Shown: positions 24,114-37,686, numbered from the stretch's first letter. The stretch is 63,956 nt of DNA from Schlegelella_A sp036496385 (GCA_036496385.1 DASXLD010000131.1:1-63956); one strand, 5' to 3'. Numbers and translations are program-made. The notes: a model not told the origin generated them from the letters alone.

Positions 24114-25253
24114 ATGGTCTGCAAATCTCGTCTGCTTCGCCATCTGATGTCCGCATCGGCTGTCGTCGGAAGTTGCGTCGGCACCACCGCACTGGCCGCG
24201 CCACCGAAGGTGGTGTCGCTGCCGAACTCCGATCCACAGTGCTTCGCTCCGTGGGCCGCCAACACCAAGCTGTTCCAGTTTCCGGCGAAGAAGGGCCCCT
24301 ATCGCGTGGCGCTCGCCAATGGCTATGTCGCCAACACCTGGCGCATCCAGATGATCAAGACGGCCAAAGCCTACGCGGCGCAGCCGGAGGTCGCTGCGAA
24401 GCTGAAGGAATTCAAGGTCGTGTCCACCGGCGAAGACGTCGCCGCGCAGATCGCGGCGATCAACAACTTCATCGACTCGGGCTACGACGCGGTGGTTGTC
24501 AACGCGCAGAACCCCGCCGCCTTCAAACCGGTGATCAAGCGCGCCAACGACGCGGGCGTCGTGCTGGTCGCCTTCGACAACACGCTGGACACCGAGGACG
24601 CGATCAACGTCAACGTCGACCAGAAGGGCCTGGGCAAGTACTGGGCCGAGTGGCTGGTGAAGAACGTTCCCGGCGGCGGCAGGGTGCTCGAAGTACGTGG
24701 CGTCTCCGGCACCTCCGTCGACCGCGATCGCCACGAAGGCATTCAAGAGGTGCTGAAGGCCAGCGGCAAGAAGTGGGACACGGTCGAGGTGATCGGCAAA
24801 TGGGACGACCCGACGGCGCAGAAGGTCACGGCCGATGCGATTGCGGTGCACAAGCACTTCGACGCGATCACGGCTCAGGGCGGCGATACCGGCGTGGTGC
24901 AGGCGATGATCGACGCCAAGCATGCCTTCGTGCCCTTCGGTGGCGAGACCGAGAACGGCTTTCGCAAGTTCTGCAGCAAGTTCTCGGGCCAGGGGCTGAA
25001 GTGCGCCTCGGGCGGAACCGGACCGGCGCAGGTAGCCGTCGCGATCAAGACCGCCATCGCGGCGCTCGAAGGCAAGGTCGTGCCGCAGTCGGTGAAGCTG
25101 CCGCTGGCGCGGGTCGAAGATCCGAACTTCAAGGACGGCAAGGACTTCTACCCCGCGTTGTCGGACAATTTCTTCGTCGGCAATTCGTTTCCCACTTGCG
25201 GCATCAACTTCACTGCCCAGGAGATCATGGGACAGACCGAGGCCAACAAGTAG
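24114..25253 (+). CDS. sugar ABC transporter periplasmic binding protein (type I, RbsB-like)
   Basis: A 379-residue periplasmic binding protein of the ribose/galactose type I family. A signal peptide ends near ALAAPPK (about residue 30). Family blocks are YRVALANGYVANTWRIQMIKTAKAY, QIAAINNFIDSGYDAVVVNAQNP and VAFDNTLDT. It delivers a sugar or sugar-like ligand to the RbsA/RbsC-type transporter encoded next. GGAGG sits 6 bases before the ATG. The presence of a lactonase at the end of the operon suggests an aldose or related sugar acid precursor; the exact ligand is not readable. Confidence 0.9.
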   Translation: MVCKSRLLRHLMSASAVVGSCVGTTALAAPPKVVSLPNSDPQCFAPWAANTKLFQFPAKKGPYRVALANGYVANTWRIQMIKTAKAYAAQPEVAAKLKEFKVVSTGEDVAAQIAAINNFIDSGYDAVVVNAQNPAAFKPVIKRANDAGVVLVAFDNTLDTEDAINVNVDQKGLGKYWAEWLVKNVPGGGRVLEVRGVSGTSVDRDRHEGIQEVLKASGKKWDTVEVIGKWDDPTAQKVTADAIAVHKHFDAITAQGGDTGVVQAMIDAKHAFVPFGGETENGFRKFCSKFSGQGLKCASGGTGPAQVAVAIKTAIAALEGKVVPQSVKLPLARVEDPNFKDGKDFYPALSDNFFVGNSFPTCGINFTAQEIMGQTEANK

Positions 25254-25315
25254 GCACGCTTGCGGCAGACTGCGGGAGTCCGATCGCCGACAGGCGTGAT
25301 TGCGCGCGTACGCCG

Positions 25316-26839
25316 ATGAGCCTGCTGGTCATGCAGGGCATCGCGAAGCGCTATGGCGGCGTGCGCGCACTCCAGGGCGCCCGGATCGAGATCGAGTCGG
25401 GCCGCATCCACGCCGTGCTCGGCGAGAACGGGGCCGGGAAGTCGACCCTGATCAAGATCATGGCCGGCGTCGTCGCGCCCGACGAGGGCACGATGCTGCT
25501 CGACGGCCAGCGCGTCACGTTTGCAACGCCGGCCGCGGCCAACGCGGCCGGGATCGTGTGCATCTTCCAGGAGCTGTCGCTCATTCCGGATCTCTCGGTT
25601 GCCGACAACATCGCGATCAGCAACCCGCCGACACGCTTCGGGCTGATCGATCACCGGGCGCAACGCCGCATGGCCGAAGAAGCCCTGGCACGCGCCGGCG
25701 CCGAGGACATTCACCCACTGGCGCTGGTCAGAGACTTGTCGTTGTCGCGGCGGCAGATGGTCGAGATCGCGAAGGCGCTCGCGCGTCGGCCCCGCGTGCT
25801 GATCCTCGACGAAGCGACCTCGGCACTCACGGCGGCCGATGTGACCAAGATCTACGCGGTCCTGAAGCGCCTTCGCACCGAAGGGCTGGCGCTGGTCTAC
25901 ATCTCGCACCGCATGCACGAGATCGCCGAACTGGCCGACGAGTGCACCGTGTTCTGCAACGGCCGCAGCGTCGCGAGCTACGCTGCGGGCACGAGGACCG
26001 ACAACGAAGTGGTCGAACTGATGATCGGCCGCAGATACGACAGCATCTTCCCGGCCGCTGCGGCACGAGGCGCACCTTTCGCGTCCGCTCCGGAAAGTGC
26101 GCCGTTGATCGAGGTGCGCCATCTGAGCTGGAGCGATCGCCTCGAGGATGTCTCGCTGCAACTGCGGGCCGGCGAAGTGGTCGGGCTCGGAGGTCTCGAC
26201 GGCCAGGGCCAGCGCGAGTTGCTGCTCGCGCTGTTCGGCGTGCTGCGCGGCACGACCGGACAGGTGCTCGTCGACGGTCGCGGCGTCGACATCACCGGCC
26301 CCGGCGTCGCCAAGCGCAGAGAGATCGGCATGGCGCTGATCCCCGAAGACCGCAAGACCGAGGGCCTGATGCTGCCGATGTCGGTCCGCGACAACCTCTC
26401 GTTCGCGGCGCTCGGCCGCGTGTCGCGCTGGGGCATCGTCGACTCTGCCGCGGAACGCGACGCGGTGCAGCGGATGGTGCGAACGCTCTCGGTCCGCAGC
26501 GGCGGCACGGACATGCCGGCATTGTCTCTTTCCGGAGGCAACCAGCAAAAGCTCGTGATCGGCAAGTGGCTGATGCTGGCGCCGCGCATCATCCTGCTGA
26601 ACGATCCGACCCGCGGCATCGACGTCGGCACGAAGCAGGAGATCTACGAGCTGCTCCGCAAGCTGGCCGACGAAGGCGCGGCGCTGCTGTTCTATTCGAC
26701 CGACTACGACGAGCTCATCGGCTGCTGCGATCGCGTGCTCGTGATGTACGACGGCGCGATCAAGCGCGAACTGGTGGGCGCCGAGATCACCGAGCGTACG
26801 CTGGTCAGCAGCGCGCTGAACATCGAGGCCGCTGCATGA
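25316..26839 (+). CDS. sugar ABC transporter ATP-binding protein with two ATPase domains (RbsA-like)
   Basis: A 507-residue protein with two ABC domains in tandem. The first has Walker A GENGAGKST (about residue 38), a degenerate signature LSLSRRQMVEIAKAL and Walker B LILDEATSAL. The second (from about residue 270) has GLDGQGQRELL in place of a full Walker A, signature LSGGNQQKL and ILLNDPTRGID. This is the standard asymmetry of RbsA/MglA proteins. The start chosen is ATG 25316 (MSLLVMQGIAKRYGGVRAL), 62 bases after the binding-protein gene. The stop overlaps the next permease start. Confidence 0.92.
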   Translation: MSLLVMQGIAKRYGGVRALQGARIEIESGRIHAVLGENGAGKSTLIKIMAGVVAPDEGTMLLDGQRVTFATPAAANAAGIVCIFQELSLIPDLSVADNIAISNPPTRFGLIDHRAQRRMAEEALARAGAEDIHPLALVRDLSLSRRQMVEIAKALARRPRVLILDEATSALTAADVTKIYAVLKRLRTEGLALVYISHRMHEIAELADECTVFCNGRSVASYAAGTRTDNEVVELMIGRRYDSIFPAAAARGAPFASAPESAPLIEVRHLSWSDRLEDVSLQLRAGEVVGLGGLDGQGQRELLLALFGVLRGTTGQVLVDGRGVDITGPGVAKRREIGMALIPEDRKTEGLMLPMSVRDNLSFAALGRVSRWGIVDSAAERDAVQRMVRTLSVRSGGTDMPALSLSGGNQQKLVIGKWLMLAPRIILLNDPTRGIDVGTKQEIYELLRKLADEGAALLFYSTDYDELIGCCDRVLVMYDGAIKRELVGAEITERTLVSSALNIEAAA

Positions 26840-27819
26840 AGGGCGACTGGCCGTACCGGCTGCGCGAACACAGGGGCACCTTGCTCGCACTGCTTGGCTT
26901 CGTCGCGATGTTCGCGATCTATGCCGCCAACCATCCGGTCGGCCTGAACGCCAACGTCGCGACGACCGCCGCCAACAAGGGCGTGCTGCTCGCGATCGTG
27001 GCCATGGCACAAACGCTGGTCGTCTTGACTTCGGGGATCGACTTGTCGGTCGGCGTCGTGATGGTGCTGGCCAATTGCCTGGCGTCGGCGATCGTGGTCG
27101 GCACGCCGTTGATGACCGGGCTCGGCGTTCTCGGCGTGCTCCTGGTCGGTGCGGCGTGCGGCGCGATCAACGGGCTGATCGTCATCTACGGTCGGCTGCA
27201 ACCGATCGTCACGACCATCGCCACCGGGGCGGTGTACTACGGCGCGGCGCTGGCGCTTCGGCGGGTCCCGGGCGGCGACGTCAATGCCTCGCTCGCCGAC
27301 GCGCTGACCGGCCAGCTGATGGCGGTCGTGCCGGCGAGCCTCGTGCTGCTGCTCTCGCTGGTGCTCGTCGTGTGGTTGCCGTTTCGCCGCTCGGCGATCG
27401 GCCGCGCCACCTATGCGGTCGGCTCGTCCGAGGTCGCGGCCTACATGTCGGGCGTGCCGATCCGCCGCGCCAAGTTCATGGCGTACATGCTCTCGGGCCT
27501 GCTCGCATCGGTCGCCGGCATCTTCCTCACCTGCATCACCTACTCGGGCGAAGCCTCGGCCGCGAACGGCAATACCTACACGCTGTACTCGATCGCGGCC
27601 GTGGTCCTCGGCGGCGTCTCGCTTTTCGGTGGCTCGGGCAGCGCGGTCGGCGCCATCTTCGGTGCACTGATGTTTCGCACCATCGGCGACCTGCTGTTCG
27701 TGTTCAACGTCGACCCGTTGTGGCAGCCCCTGTTCCAGGGCCTGGTGCTGTCGGCAGCCGTGTGCCTCGGCGCCGCGCGCCTGCTGCGGGTGCGAAACCG
27801 GCTCGATCTGTATGGTTGA
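26836..27819 (+). CDS. sugar ABC transporter permease 1 (RbsC-like)
   Basis: A 327-residue membrane protein of the RbsC/BPD_transp_2 family with eight to ten hydrophobic segments. The signature segment is TLVVLTSGIDLSVGVVM, with the EVAAYMSGVPIRRAKFMAYML cytoplasmic loop that contacts the ATPase. It overlaps the ATPase gene by 4 bases and the second permease gene by 8 bases, so the stoichiometry of the two permeases is probably set by coupling; a heterodimeric channel is expected. Confidence 0.92.
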   Translation: MKGDWPYRLREHRGTLLALLGFVAMFAIYAANHPVGLNANVATTAANKGVLLAIVAMAQTLVVLTSGIDLSVGVVMVLANCLASAIVVGTPLMTGLGVLGVLLVGAACGAINGLIVIYGRLQPIVTTIATGAVYYGAALALRRVPGGDVNASLADALTGQLMAVVPASLVLLLSLVLVVWLPFRRSAIGRATYAVGSSEVAAYMSGVPIRRAKFMAYMLSGLLASVAGIFLTCITYSGEASAANGNTYTLYSIAAVVLGGVSLFGGSGSAVGAIFGALMFRTIGDLLFVFNVDPLWQPLFQGLVLSAAVCLGAARLLRVRNRLDLYG

Positions 27820-28798
27820 GGCACGCATTCGGGACAGGACGCTCGGCGCCGCTCTGCGCCGGCGCATCGACCCGGCCATCGCGGCGGCGTTCGGCTGCAT
27901 CGTCGTGCTGTTGCTGGTCGGCAGTCTCTACTCGCGCAGCTTCCTGTCGCCGGACTATCTCCTGCAGCAGCTCAAGGTCGCCTCCTTCCTCGGCGTCATC
28001 GCGTCGGGAATGATGATCGTCGTCCTGCTCGGCCAGATCGATCTGTCGGTGCCGTGGGTGGTCGCGGTCGGCGGCATGATGGCGACCGCGGCCACCGGCT
28101 GGGGGCCGCTCGGCGTGGCGCTGGCGATACCGGCCGGAATCGGCTGCGGCGTTGCACTCGGGCTGGTGAGCGGATGTGGTGTGGCCTTTCTGCGCATTCC
28201 ATCGATGATCGTCACCTTGGCCGTGAACGCGGTCGCGCAAGGGCTGATGGTCGTGCACACCGGCGGCTTCTCACCCCAGGACGCGTCGTCGCAGGCGATG
28301 CGCTTCATCGCGACGGGACACAGCCTGCTCGGCATTCCGAATGCGCTGCTGGTCTGGGCCGCGATCGGCGCGGCCACGGTCTTCCTGCTGACGCGCACGA
28401 CCTTCGGCCGGACGGTCTACGCGATCGGCAACCGCGAGCGCGCCGCCTACCTTTCGGGCGCCCGCACGCGCACGGTCGTGATGGCGGCCTTCGCGATCTC
28501 GGGCGGGCTCTCCGCGTTCGGCGGCGTGCTGCTGGCGGGTTACGCGAGCAAGGCCGCCCAGGCGATGGGCGACCCCTATCTGCTGCCCGCGATCGCAGCG
28601 GTGGTGCTCGGCGGCACGTCGATCCTCGGCGGCCGCGGCAGCTACATGGGCACCGTGGCCGGCGTGATCCTGATCACCTTGCTGCAGTCGATCCTCTCGG
28701 TGATGCAGATGGAGGAATTCGGCCGCCACGTGATCTATGGTGTCGTGATCATCGCGATGCTGCTGGTCTACGGCCGCGGCAAGCGGCATTCGGATTGA
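27812..28798 (+). CDS. sugar ABC transporter permease 2 (RbsC-like)
   Basis: A 328-residue RbsC-type permease, paralogous to the preceding one. It shares MMIVVLLGQIDLSVPWVVAVGGMM and RAAYLSGARTRTVVMAAFAISG, the transmembrane and EAA-like loop blocks. The N-terminal 25 residues are basic and cytoplasmic. Two different permeases with one fused ATPase is a common form of this transporter class in Burkholderiales. The lactonase gene follows after 28 bases. Confidence 0.92.
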   Translation: MVEARIRDRTLGAALRRRIDPAIAAAFGCIVVLLLVGSLYSRSFLSPDYLLQQLKVASFLGVIASGMMIVVLLGQIDLSVPWVVAVGGMMATAATGWGPLGVALAIPAGIGCGVALGLVSGCGVAFLRIPSMIVTLAVNAVAQGLMVVHTGGFSPQDASSQAMRFIATGHSLLGIPNALLVWAAIGAATVFLLTRTTFGRTVYAIGNRERAAYLSGARTRTVVMAAFAISGGLSAFGGVLLAGYASKAAQAMGDPYLLPAIAAVVLGGTSILGGRGSYMGTVAGVILITLLQSILSVMQMEEFGRHVIYGVVIIAMLLVYGRGKRHSD

Positions 28799-28826
28799 CC
28801 CTGACTACTCTGGAGGGCGCAACACC

Positions 28827-29741
28827 ATGGCCGTCGAGCTCACGCCCAGCTTCGAAGTCATCGACCCGCGCTTTCGTCGGCTGGTCCTGCTCAGCGTGCA
28901 CGTCGAGAAGCTCTACACGGGCTGCCGCTGGGCCGAAGGGCCGGCATGGTTCGCCGCGGGGCGCTACCTCGTCTGGTCGGACATCCCGAACGACCGCATC
29001 CTGCGCTGGGACGAGACCGACGGATCGGTCTCGGTGTTCCGCCAACCGTCGCTGAACACCAACGGACACACGGTCGACCGGCAAGGCCGGCTCGTCTCGT
29101 GCGAGCACCGCGGCCGCTGCATCTCGCGCACCGAGCACGATGGCTCGCGCACGGTGCTCGCATCGCAGGTCGACGGCAAGCGCCTGAACTCGCCCAACGA
29201 CGTGGTGGTGAAGTCCGACGGCAGCATCTGGTTCACGGACCCGAGCTACGGCATCGACAACGACTACGAGGGCGACGCCTCGCCGAGCGAGATCGGGGCG
29301 CAGCGCGTCTATCGCGTCGATCCGGCCAGCGGCGCCGTCAGCGTCGTCGCGAGCGACTTCGTGCAGCCGAACGGGCTCGCGTTTTCGCCGGACGAGTCGC
29401 TGCTGTACATCGTCGACACCGGCGCCACGCACCAGGCCGACGGGCCGCATCACGTGCGACGTTTTCGCGTCGGCGCCGACGGTGCGCTTTCGGGCGGCGA
29501 GGTCTTTGCGACCTGCCCGGTCGGCCTCTACGACGGCCTGCGGGTCGACGTGCACGGAAACCTCTGGCTCAGCGCCGGCGATGGCGTTCACTGCCACGCG
29601 AGCGATGGTGCGCTGCTGGGCAAGGTGCGCATCCCCGAGACGGTCGCCAACCTGTGCTTCGGCGGAGCGAAGCGCAACCGCATGTTCATCTGCGGAACCA
29701 CCTCGCTGTATTCGGTCTACCTCAATACCCGCGGGCTGTGA
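28827..29741 (+). CDS. SMP-30/gluconolactonase family lactonase
   Basis: A 304-residue six-bladed beta-propeller of the SMP-30/gluconolactonase/LRE family. Visible motifs are CRWAEGPAWF near residue 32, the metal ligand region LNSPNDVVVKSDGSIWFTDPSYG, VQPNGLAFSPDESLLYIVD and YDGLRVDVHGNLWL. Such enzymes hydrolyse aldonolactones using a divalent metal. No signal peptide is present, so it acts in the cytoplasm on a product of the imported sugar. No sugar dehydrogenase is encoded nearby, so the step producing the lactone would have to be elsewhere. Last gene of the cassette. Confidence 0.9.
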   Translation: MAVELTPSFEVIDPRFRRLVLLSVHVEKLYTGCRWAEGPAWFAAGRYLVWSDIPNDRILRWDETDGSVSVFRQPSLNTNGHTVDRQGRLVSCEHRGRCISRTEHDGSRTVLASQVDGKRLNSPNDVVVKSDGSIWFTDPSYGIDNDYEGDASPSEIGAQRVYRVDPASGAVSVVASDFVQPNGLAFSPDESLLYIVDTGATHQADGPHHVRRFRVGADGALSGGEVFATCPVGLYDGLRVDVHGNLWLSAGDGVHCHASDGALLGKVRIPETVANLCFGGAKRNRMFICGTTSLYSVYLNTRGL

Positions 29742-29803
29742 GACGCGAAGGCGAAACAGGATTGGGCCGGAGAGTCGTGACTGAGTACGGTGTTGGTGGC
29801 ACC

Positions 29804-32391
<2,588 letters not shown>

Positions 32392-32395
<4 letters not shown>

Positions 32396-33219
32396 CCTAT
32401 TGCGTAGCCGTCAAGCTCGACGCCGGCCTGGTCTTCCTCTCCGACTCGCGCACCAATGCCGGTCTCGACCAGATCGGCACCTTCCGCAAGATGATGGTGT
32501 ACGAGGTCGCCGGCGAGCGCTTCATGGTCATGCTGTCGGCGGGCAACCTGTCGATCTCGCAGCAGGTGCGCGAGATCCTGCAGACCGAGGAGCTCCACGA
32601 CGGCGAGCGCCCGCCGATCACGATCTGGAACGCAACCAGCATGTTCGACGCCGCGCGCGTCCTCGGCGCATCGGTGCGGCGCGTCTACGACCAGGACGGC
32701 GACTCGCTCAAGAAGTCGGGTCTCGACTTCAACGCTTCGATGATCTTCGGCGGCCAGATCCGCGGCGAGGCGATGCGCCTGTTCCTCGTCTACTCGGCCG
32801 GCAACTTCATCGAGGCGACGCGCGAGACGTGCTTTTTCCAGATCGGCGAGTCGAAGTACGGCAAGCCCGTGCTCGACCGCATGATGCGGCCGTCGACGCC
32901 GCTCGACGAAGCGGCCAAGTGCGTGCTCGTCTCGATGGACTCGACGTTGAAGTCGAATCTCTCGGTCGGGCCGCCGCTCGATCTCGCCGTCTACGAGGTG
33001 AACCGCTTCGAGTCGTCGCAGATCGTCTGCATCGACGAGCGCAATCCCTATCTGCAAATGATCCGCAGCAGCTGGGGCGAGAAGCTCCGCCAGGCGTTCG
33101 AGTCGATCGAAGATCCGCAGTGGGATGCCGACCAGTCGGCGGCGGCGCCGCTGTGCGTGCCGTCGCCTCGCTACGAGACGATGAGGAAGATCACGCACCC
33201 GGGCGAAAAGCTGGTCTGA
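32392..33219 (+). CDS. Anbu-type proteasome-like peptidase
   Basis: A 275-residue Ntn-hydrolase of the Anbu (ancestral beta subunit) family, a bacterial relative of the proteasome beta subunit and HslV. The start MTYCVAVKLDAGLVFLSDSRTN exposes a catalytic threonine after methionine removal; the aspartate in SDSRTN and lysine in FRKMMVY fall at the expected positions. No propeptide is present. Anbu forms open helical or ring assemblies in known examples; its substrate is unproven. In many genomes it lies beside ATP-grasp, alpha-E and transglutaminase genes, but here those are about 25 kb downstream, and Anbu is translationally coupled to mutS. Confidence 0.9.
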
Positions 33220-33349
33220 TCGTCCCGCCGCGGCGCGCGTGCCGCCGCAGGCGGGCGAACCGCACCGCGTTTCCCCTGCTCTCGGTGCGCGGCAAGTTCA
33301 GCCATGCCGTGATGACCGTCACGCTGGCGCGCTAGCGCTGCCCGGCCCG

Positions 33350-33378
33350 GCCCGGCGCGACCGCCCTTCGCGCCGGGC
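33350..33378. other. strong GC hairpin between Anbu and pyrG
   Basis: GCCCGGCGCGA (33350-33360) is a perfect 11-base inverted repeat of TCGCGCCGGGC (33368-33378) with a 7-base loop. No T-run follows, so it is not a classical intrinsic terminator; it may stabilise the Anbu mRNA 3' end or assist Rho-dependent ending. Confidence 0.6.
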
Positions 33379-33395
33379 CGCGTGACGTGCATCGA

Positions 33396-33401
33396 TATAA
33401 T
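33396..33401 (+). promoter_or_regulatory. putative -10 box of the pyrG operon
   Basis: A perfect TATAAT 49 bases before the pyrG start. No convincing -35 hexamer is visible; the region at the expected distance is inside the GC hairpin. Confidence 0.5.
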
Positions 33402-33450
33402 CGCGCTTTACCACCACGGCATTCGCAGCACGATGCGCTTGCCGAGCGCA

Positions 33451-35115
<1,665 letters not shown>

Positions 35116-35124
35116 ATGGGAACG

Positions 35125-35197
35125 GCCGGGCGCCGGGCCGCCCCAAGCCTGGCCGCGCCCCCTCGGGGGGCAGCGACCGCAGGGAGCGTGGGGGCTC
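35125..35197. repeat. GC-rich intergenic element resembling a dispersed Burkholderiales repeat
   Basis: The gap between pyrG and kdsA holds GGGCCGCCCCAAGC, then a hairpin GCCCCC/GGGGGGC, then GCAGCGACCGCAGGGAGCGT and GGGGGCTCC. From memory this resembles a short repeated intergenic sequence found many times in Comamonadaceae-like genomes. Only one copy is in this window, so repetition cannot be shown here. It contributes the G-rich stretch just before the kdsA start. Confidence 0.45.
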
Positions 35198-35198
35198 C

Positions 35199-36056
35199 AT
35201 GAAGCTCTGCGGCTTCGACGCCGGCCTCGAGTTCCCGCTGTTCCTGATCGCCGGCCCGTGCGTCGTCGAGTCGGAGCAGCTGCAGATGGACGTCGCCGGG
35301 CAGCTGAAGGACATCGCGGCCACGGTCGGCGTTCCGTTCATCTTCAAGTCGAGCTACGACAAGGCGAACCGCTCGAGCGGCACGTCGTTTCGCGGGCCCG
35401 GCATGGACAAGGGCCTCGAGATCCTCGCCAAGGTCAAGCGCGAGCTCGCCGTGCCGGTGCTGACCGACGTCCACAGCGAGGACGAGATCGGCGCCGTCGC
35501 AGCGGTCATCGACGTCCTGCAGACGCCGGCGTTCCTGTGCCGCCAGACCGACTTCATCCGCGCCGTCGCCCAGAGCGGCAAGCCCGTCAACATCAAGAAG
35601 GGCCAGTTCCTTGCGCCGCACGACATGACGAACGTGCTCGACAAGGCACGCGCCGCGGCGCGCGAGGCCGGCCTTGCCGAAGACAACTTCCTCGCCTGCG
35701 AGCGCGGCGCCAGCTTCGGCTACAACAACCTCGTCTCCGACATGAGGAGCCTCGCGATCCTGCGCGAGACCCGAGCGCCGGTCGTCTTCGACGCGACCCA
35801 CTCGGTGCAGCTGCCGGGCGGCCAGGGCACTTCGTCGGGCGGCCAGCGCGAGTTCGTTCCGGTGCTGGCGCGCGCGGCGGTCGCGGTCGGCATCGCCGGC
35901 ATCTTCATGGAGACGCATCCGAACCCCGCCGTGGCGCTTTCCGACGGCCCGAACGCGGTGCCTCTCAAGCACATGCGCGCGCTCCTCGAGCAGCTCGCCG
36001 AGCTCGACCGCACCGTCAAGGCGCGGCCGTTGCTCGAACGATCGTTCTCGGCCTGA
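35199..36056 (+). CDS. kdsA: 3-deoxy-8-phosphooctulonate synthase (KDO-8-phosphate synthase)
   Basis: A 285-residue enzyme condensing arabinose-5-phosphate and phosphoenolpyruvate for lipopolysaccharide core synthesis. LIAGPCVVESEQLQMDVA, FKSSYDKANRSSGTSFRGPGM, NIKKGQFLAP and FDATHSVQLPGG are family hallmarks. The ATG at 35199 gives the expected N-terminus MKLCGFDAGLEFPLF; its G-rich upstream sequence comes from the intergenic element. Eno follows after 34 bases. Confidence 0.96.
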   Translation: MKLCGFDAGLEFPLFLIAGPCVVESEQLQMDVAGQLKDIAATVGVPFIFKSSYDKANRSSGTSFRGPGMDKGLEILAKVKRELAVPVLTDVHSEDEIGAVAAVIDVLQTPAFLCRQTDFIRAVAQSGKPVNIKKGQFLAPHDMTNVLDKARAAAREAGLAEDNFLACERGASFGYNNLVSDMRSLAILRETRAPVVFDATHSVQLPGGQGTSSGGQREFVPVLARAAVAVGIAGIFMETHPNPAVALSDGPNAVPLKHMRALLEQLAELDRTVKARPLLERSFSA

Positions 36057-36090
36057 GCGGCCACTGCCAACCCAAGACCCAAGGACAAGA

Positions 36091-37380
36091 ATGAGTGCCA
36101 TCGTCGACATCGTCGGCCGCGAGATCCTCGACAGCCGCGGCAACCCGACGGTCGAATGCGACGTCCTGCTCGAATCGGGGACGATGGGCCGCGCCGCGGT
36201 GCCCTCGGGGGCCTCGACCGGGTCGCGCGAGGCGATCGAGCTGCGCGACGGCGACGCCGCGCGCTATGGCGGCAAGGGCGTGCTGCGCGCGATCGAGCAC
36301 ATCAACACCGAGATCAGCGAAGCGGTGCTCGGCCTCGACTCGAGCGAGCAGGCGTTCCTCGACCGCACGCTGATCGACCTCGACGGCAGCGAGAACAAGA
36401 GCCGCCTCGGCGCCAACGCGACGCTCGCCGTCAGCATGGCGGTCGCCCGTGCTGCCGCGGAGGAAAGCGGCCTGCCGCTCTATCGTTACTTCGGCGGCTC
36501 GGCAGCGATGCAGATGCCGGTGCCGATGATGAACGTCGTCAACGGCGGCGCGCATGCGAACAACAACCTCGATCTGCAGGAGTTGATGATCATTCCGATC
36601 GGGGCGCCGAGCTTTCGCGAGGCTCTCCGTTACGGTGCCGAGGTCTTTCACGCGCTGAAGAAGATCATCGATGGACGCGGCATGAGCACCGCGGTCGGCG
36701 ACGAGGGCGGCTTCGCGCCGAGCGTGGCGAGCCACGAGGCCGCGATCCAGCTCATCCTCGAGGCGATCGAGAAAGCCGGCTACGCGCCCGGCACGCAGAT
36801 CGCGCTCGGCCTCGACTGCGCGGCGAGCGAGTTCTACAAGGAAGGCCAGTACCGCCTCGACGGCGAGGGACTGGCGCTCGCACCCGCCGACTGGATCGAC
36901 ACGCTCGCCGGCTGGGCCTCCAAGTACCCGATCATCTCGATCGAGGACGGCATGGCCGAAGGCGACTGGGACGGCTGGAAGCTCCTCAACGACAGGCTCG
37001 GCGCGAAGGTCCAGCTGGTCGGCGACGATCTCTTCGTCACCAACACCAAGATCCTGAAGGAAGGCATCCGCAGGAACGTCGCCAACTCGATCCTGATCAA
37101 GATCAACCAGATCGGCACCCTGACCGAGACGTTCGCGGCGATCGAGATGGCCAAGCGCGCCGGCTGGACGTCGGTGATCAGCCACCGCTCGGGCGAGACC
37201 GAGGACGCGACGATCGCCGACATCGCCGTCGGCAGCAACGCCGGCCAGATCAAGACCGGCTCGCTCAGCCGCTCGGACCGCGTCGCCAAGTACAACCAAT
37301 TGCTGCGCATCGAGGAAGACCTCGGCGACGTCGCAAGCTATCCCGGCCGCGCCGCCTTCCGGCAGCTGCCACAGGACTAG
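36091..37380 (+). CDS. eno: enolase
   Basis: A 429-residue enolase, the glycolytic 2-phosphoglycerate dehydratase. The start MSAIVDIVGREILDSRGNPTVE, GASTGSREAIELRDGD, the catalytic VGDEGGFAPS loop and SHRSGETED are diagnostic, and length is typical. AAGGACAAGA precedes the ATG. It lies between kdsA and ftsB in the usual order. Confidence 0.97.
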   Translation: MSAIVDIVGREILDSRGNPTVECDVLLESGTMGRAAVPSGASTGSREAIELRDGDAARYGGKGVLRAIEHINTEISEAVLGLDSSEQAFLDRTLIDLDGSENKSRLGANATLAVSMAVARAAAEESGLPLYRYFGGSAAMQMPVPMMNVVNGGAHANNNLDLQELMIIPIGAPSFREALRYGAEVFHALKKIIDGRGMSTAVGDEGGFAPSVASHEAAIQLILEAIEKAGYAPGTQIALGLDCAASEFYKEGQYRLDGEGLALAPADWIDTLAGWASKYPIISIEDGMAEGDWDGWKLLNDRLGAKVQLVGDDLFVTNTKILKEGIRRNVANSILIKINQIGTLTETFAAIEMAKRAGWTSVISHRSGETEDATIADIAVGSNAGQIKTGSLSRSDRVAKYNQLLRIEEDLGDVASYPGRAAFRQLPQD

Positions 37381-37407
37381 CCGGCCCGGCAGCCGCACCT
37401 GGCGACG

Positions 37408-37686
37408 ATGCGCTGGATCACTCTCGGCCTCGCTGCCTTGCTGGTCCTCGTCCATGCCGAGCTCTGGTTCGGCAAGGGCGGCGTGCCGCGAATGGTCGAG
37501 CTGCAGAGAAAGCTCGACGCGCAGAAGTCGGCCAACGAGCTCGCCCGCCATCGCAACGAACAGCTCGCCGCCGAGGTGAGCGACCTCAAGGAAGGCCTCG
37601 AGATGGTCGAGGAGAAGGCGCGCTTCGAGCTCGGCATGATCAAGCCCGACGAGATCTTCGTCCAGCTCGCACCCGCGCGGCGTTGA
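37408..37686 (+). CDS. ftsB: cell division protein FtsB
   Basis: A 92-residue single-pass membrane protein of the divisome FtsQLB complex. One N-terminal transmembrane helix (ITLGLAALLVLVHAELWFG) is followed by a periplasmic coiled coil (LQRKLDAQKSANELARHRNEQL) and the conserved EEKARFELGMIKPDEIFVQ end. Position downstream of eno is conserved. The stop overlaps a TTG that may start pnuC. Confidence 0.94.
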   Translation: MRWITLGLAALLVLVHAELWFGKGGVPRMVELQRKLDAQKSANELARHRNEQLAAEVSDLKEGLEMVEEKARFELGMIKPDEIFVQLAPARR

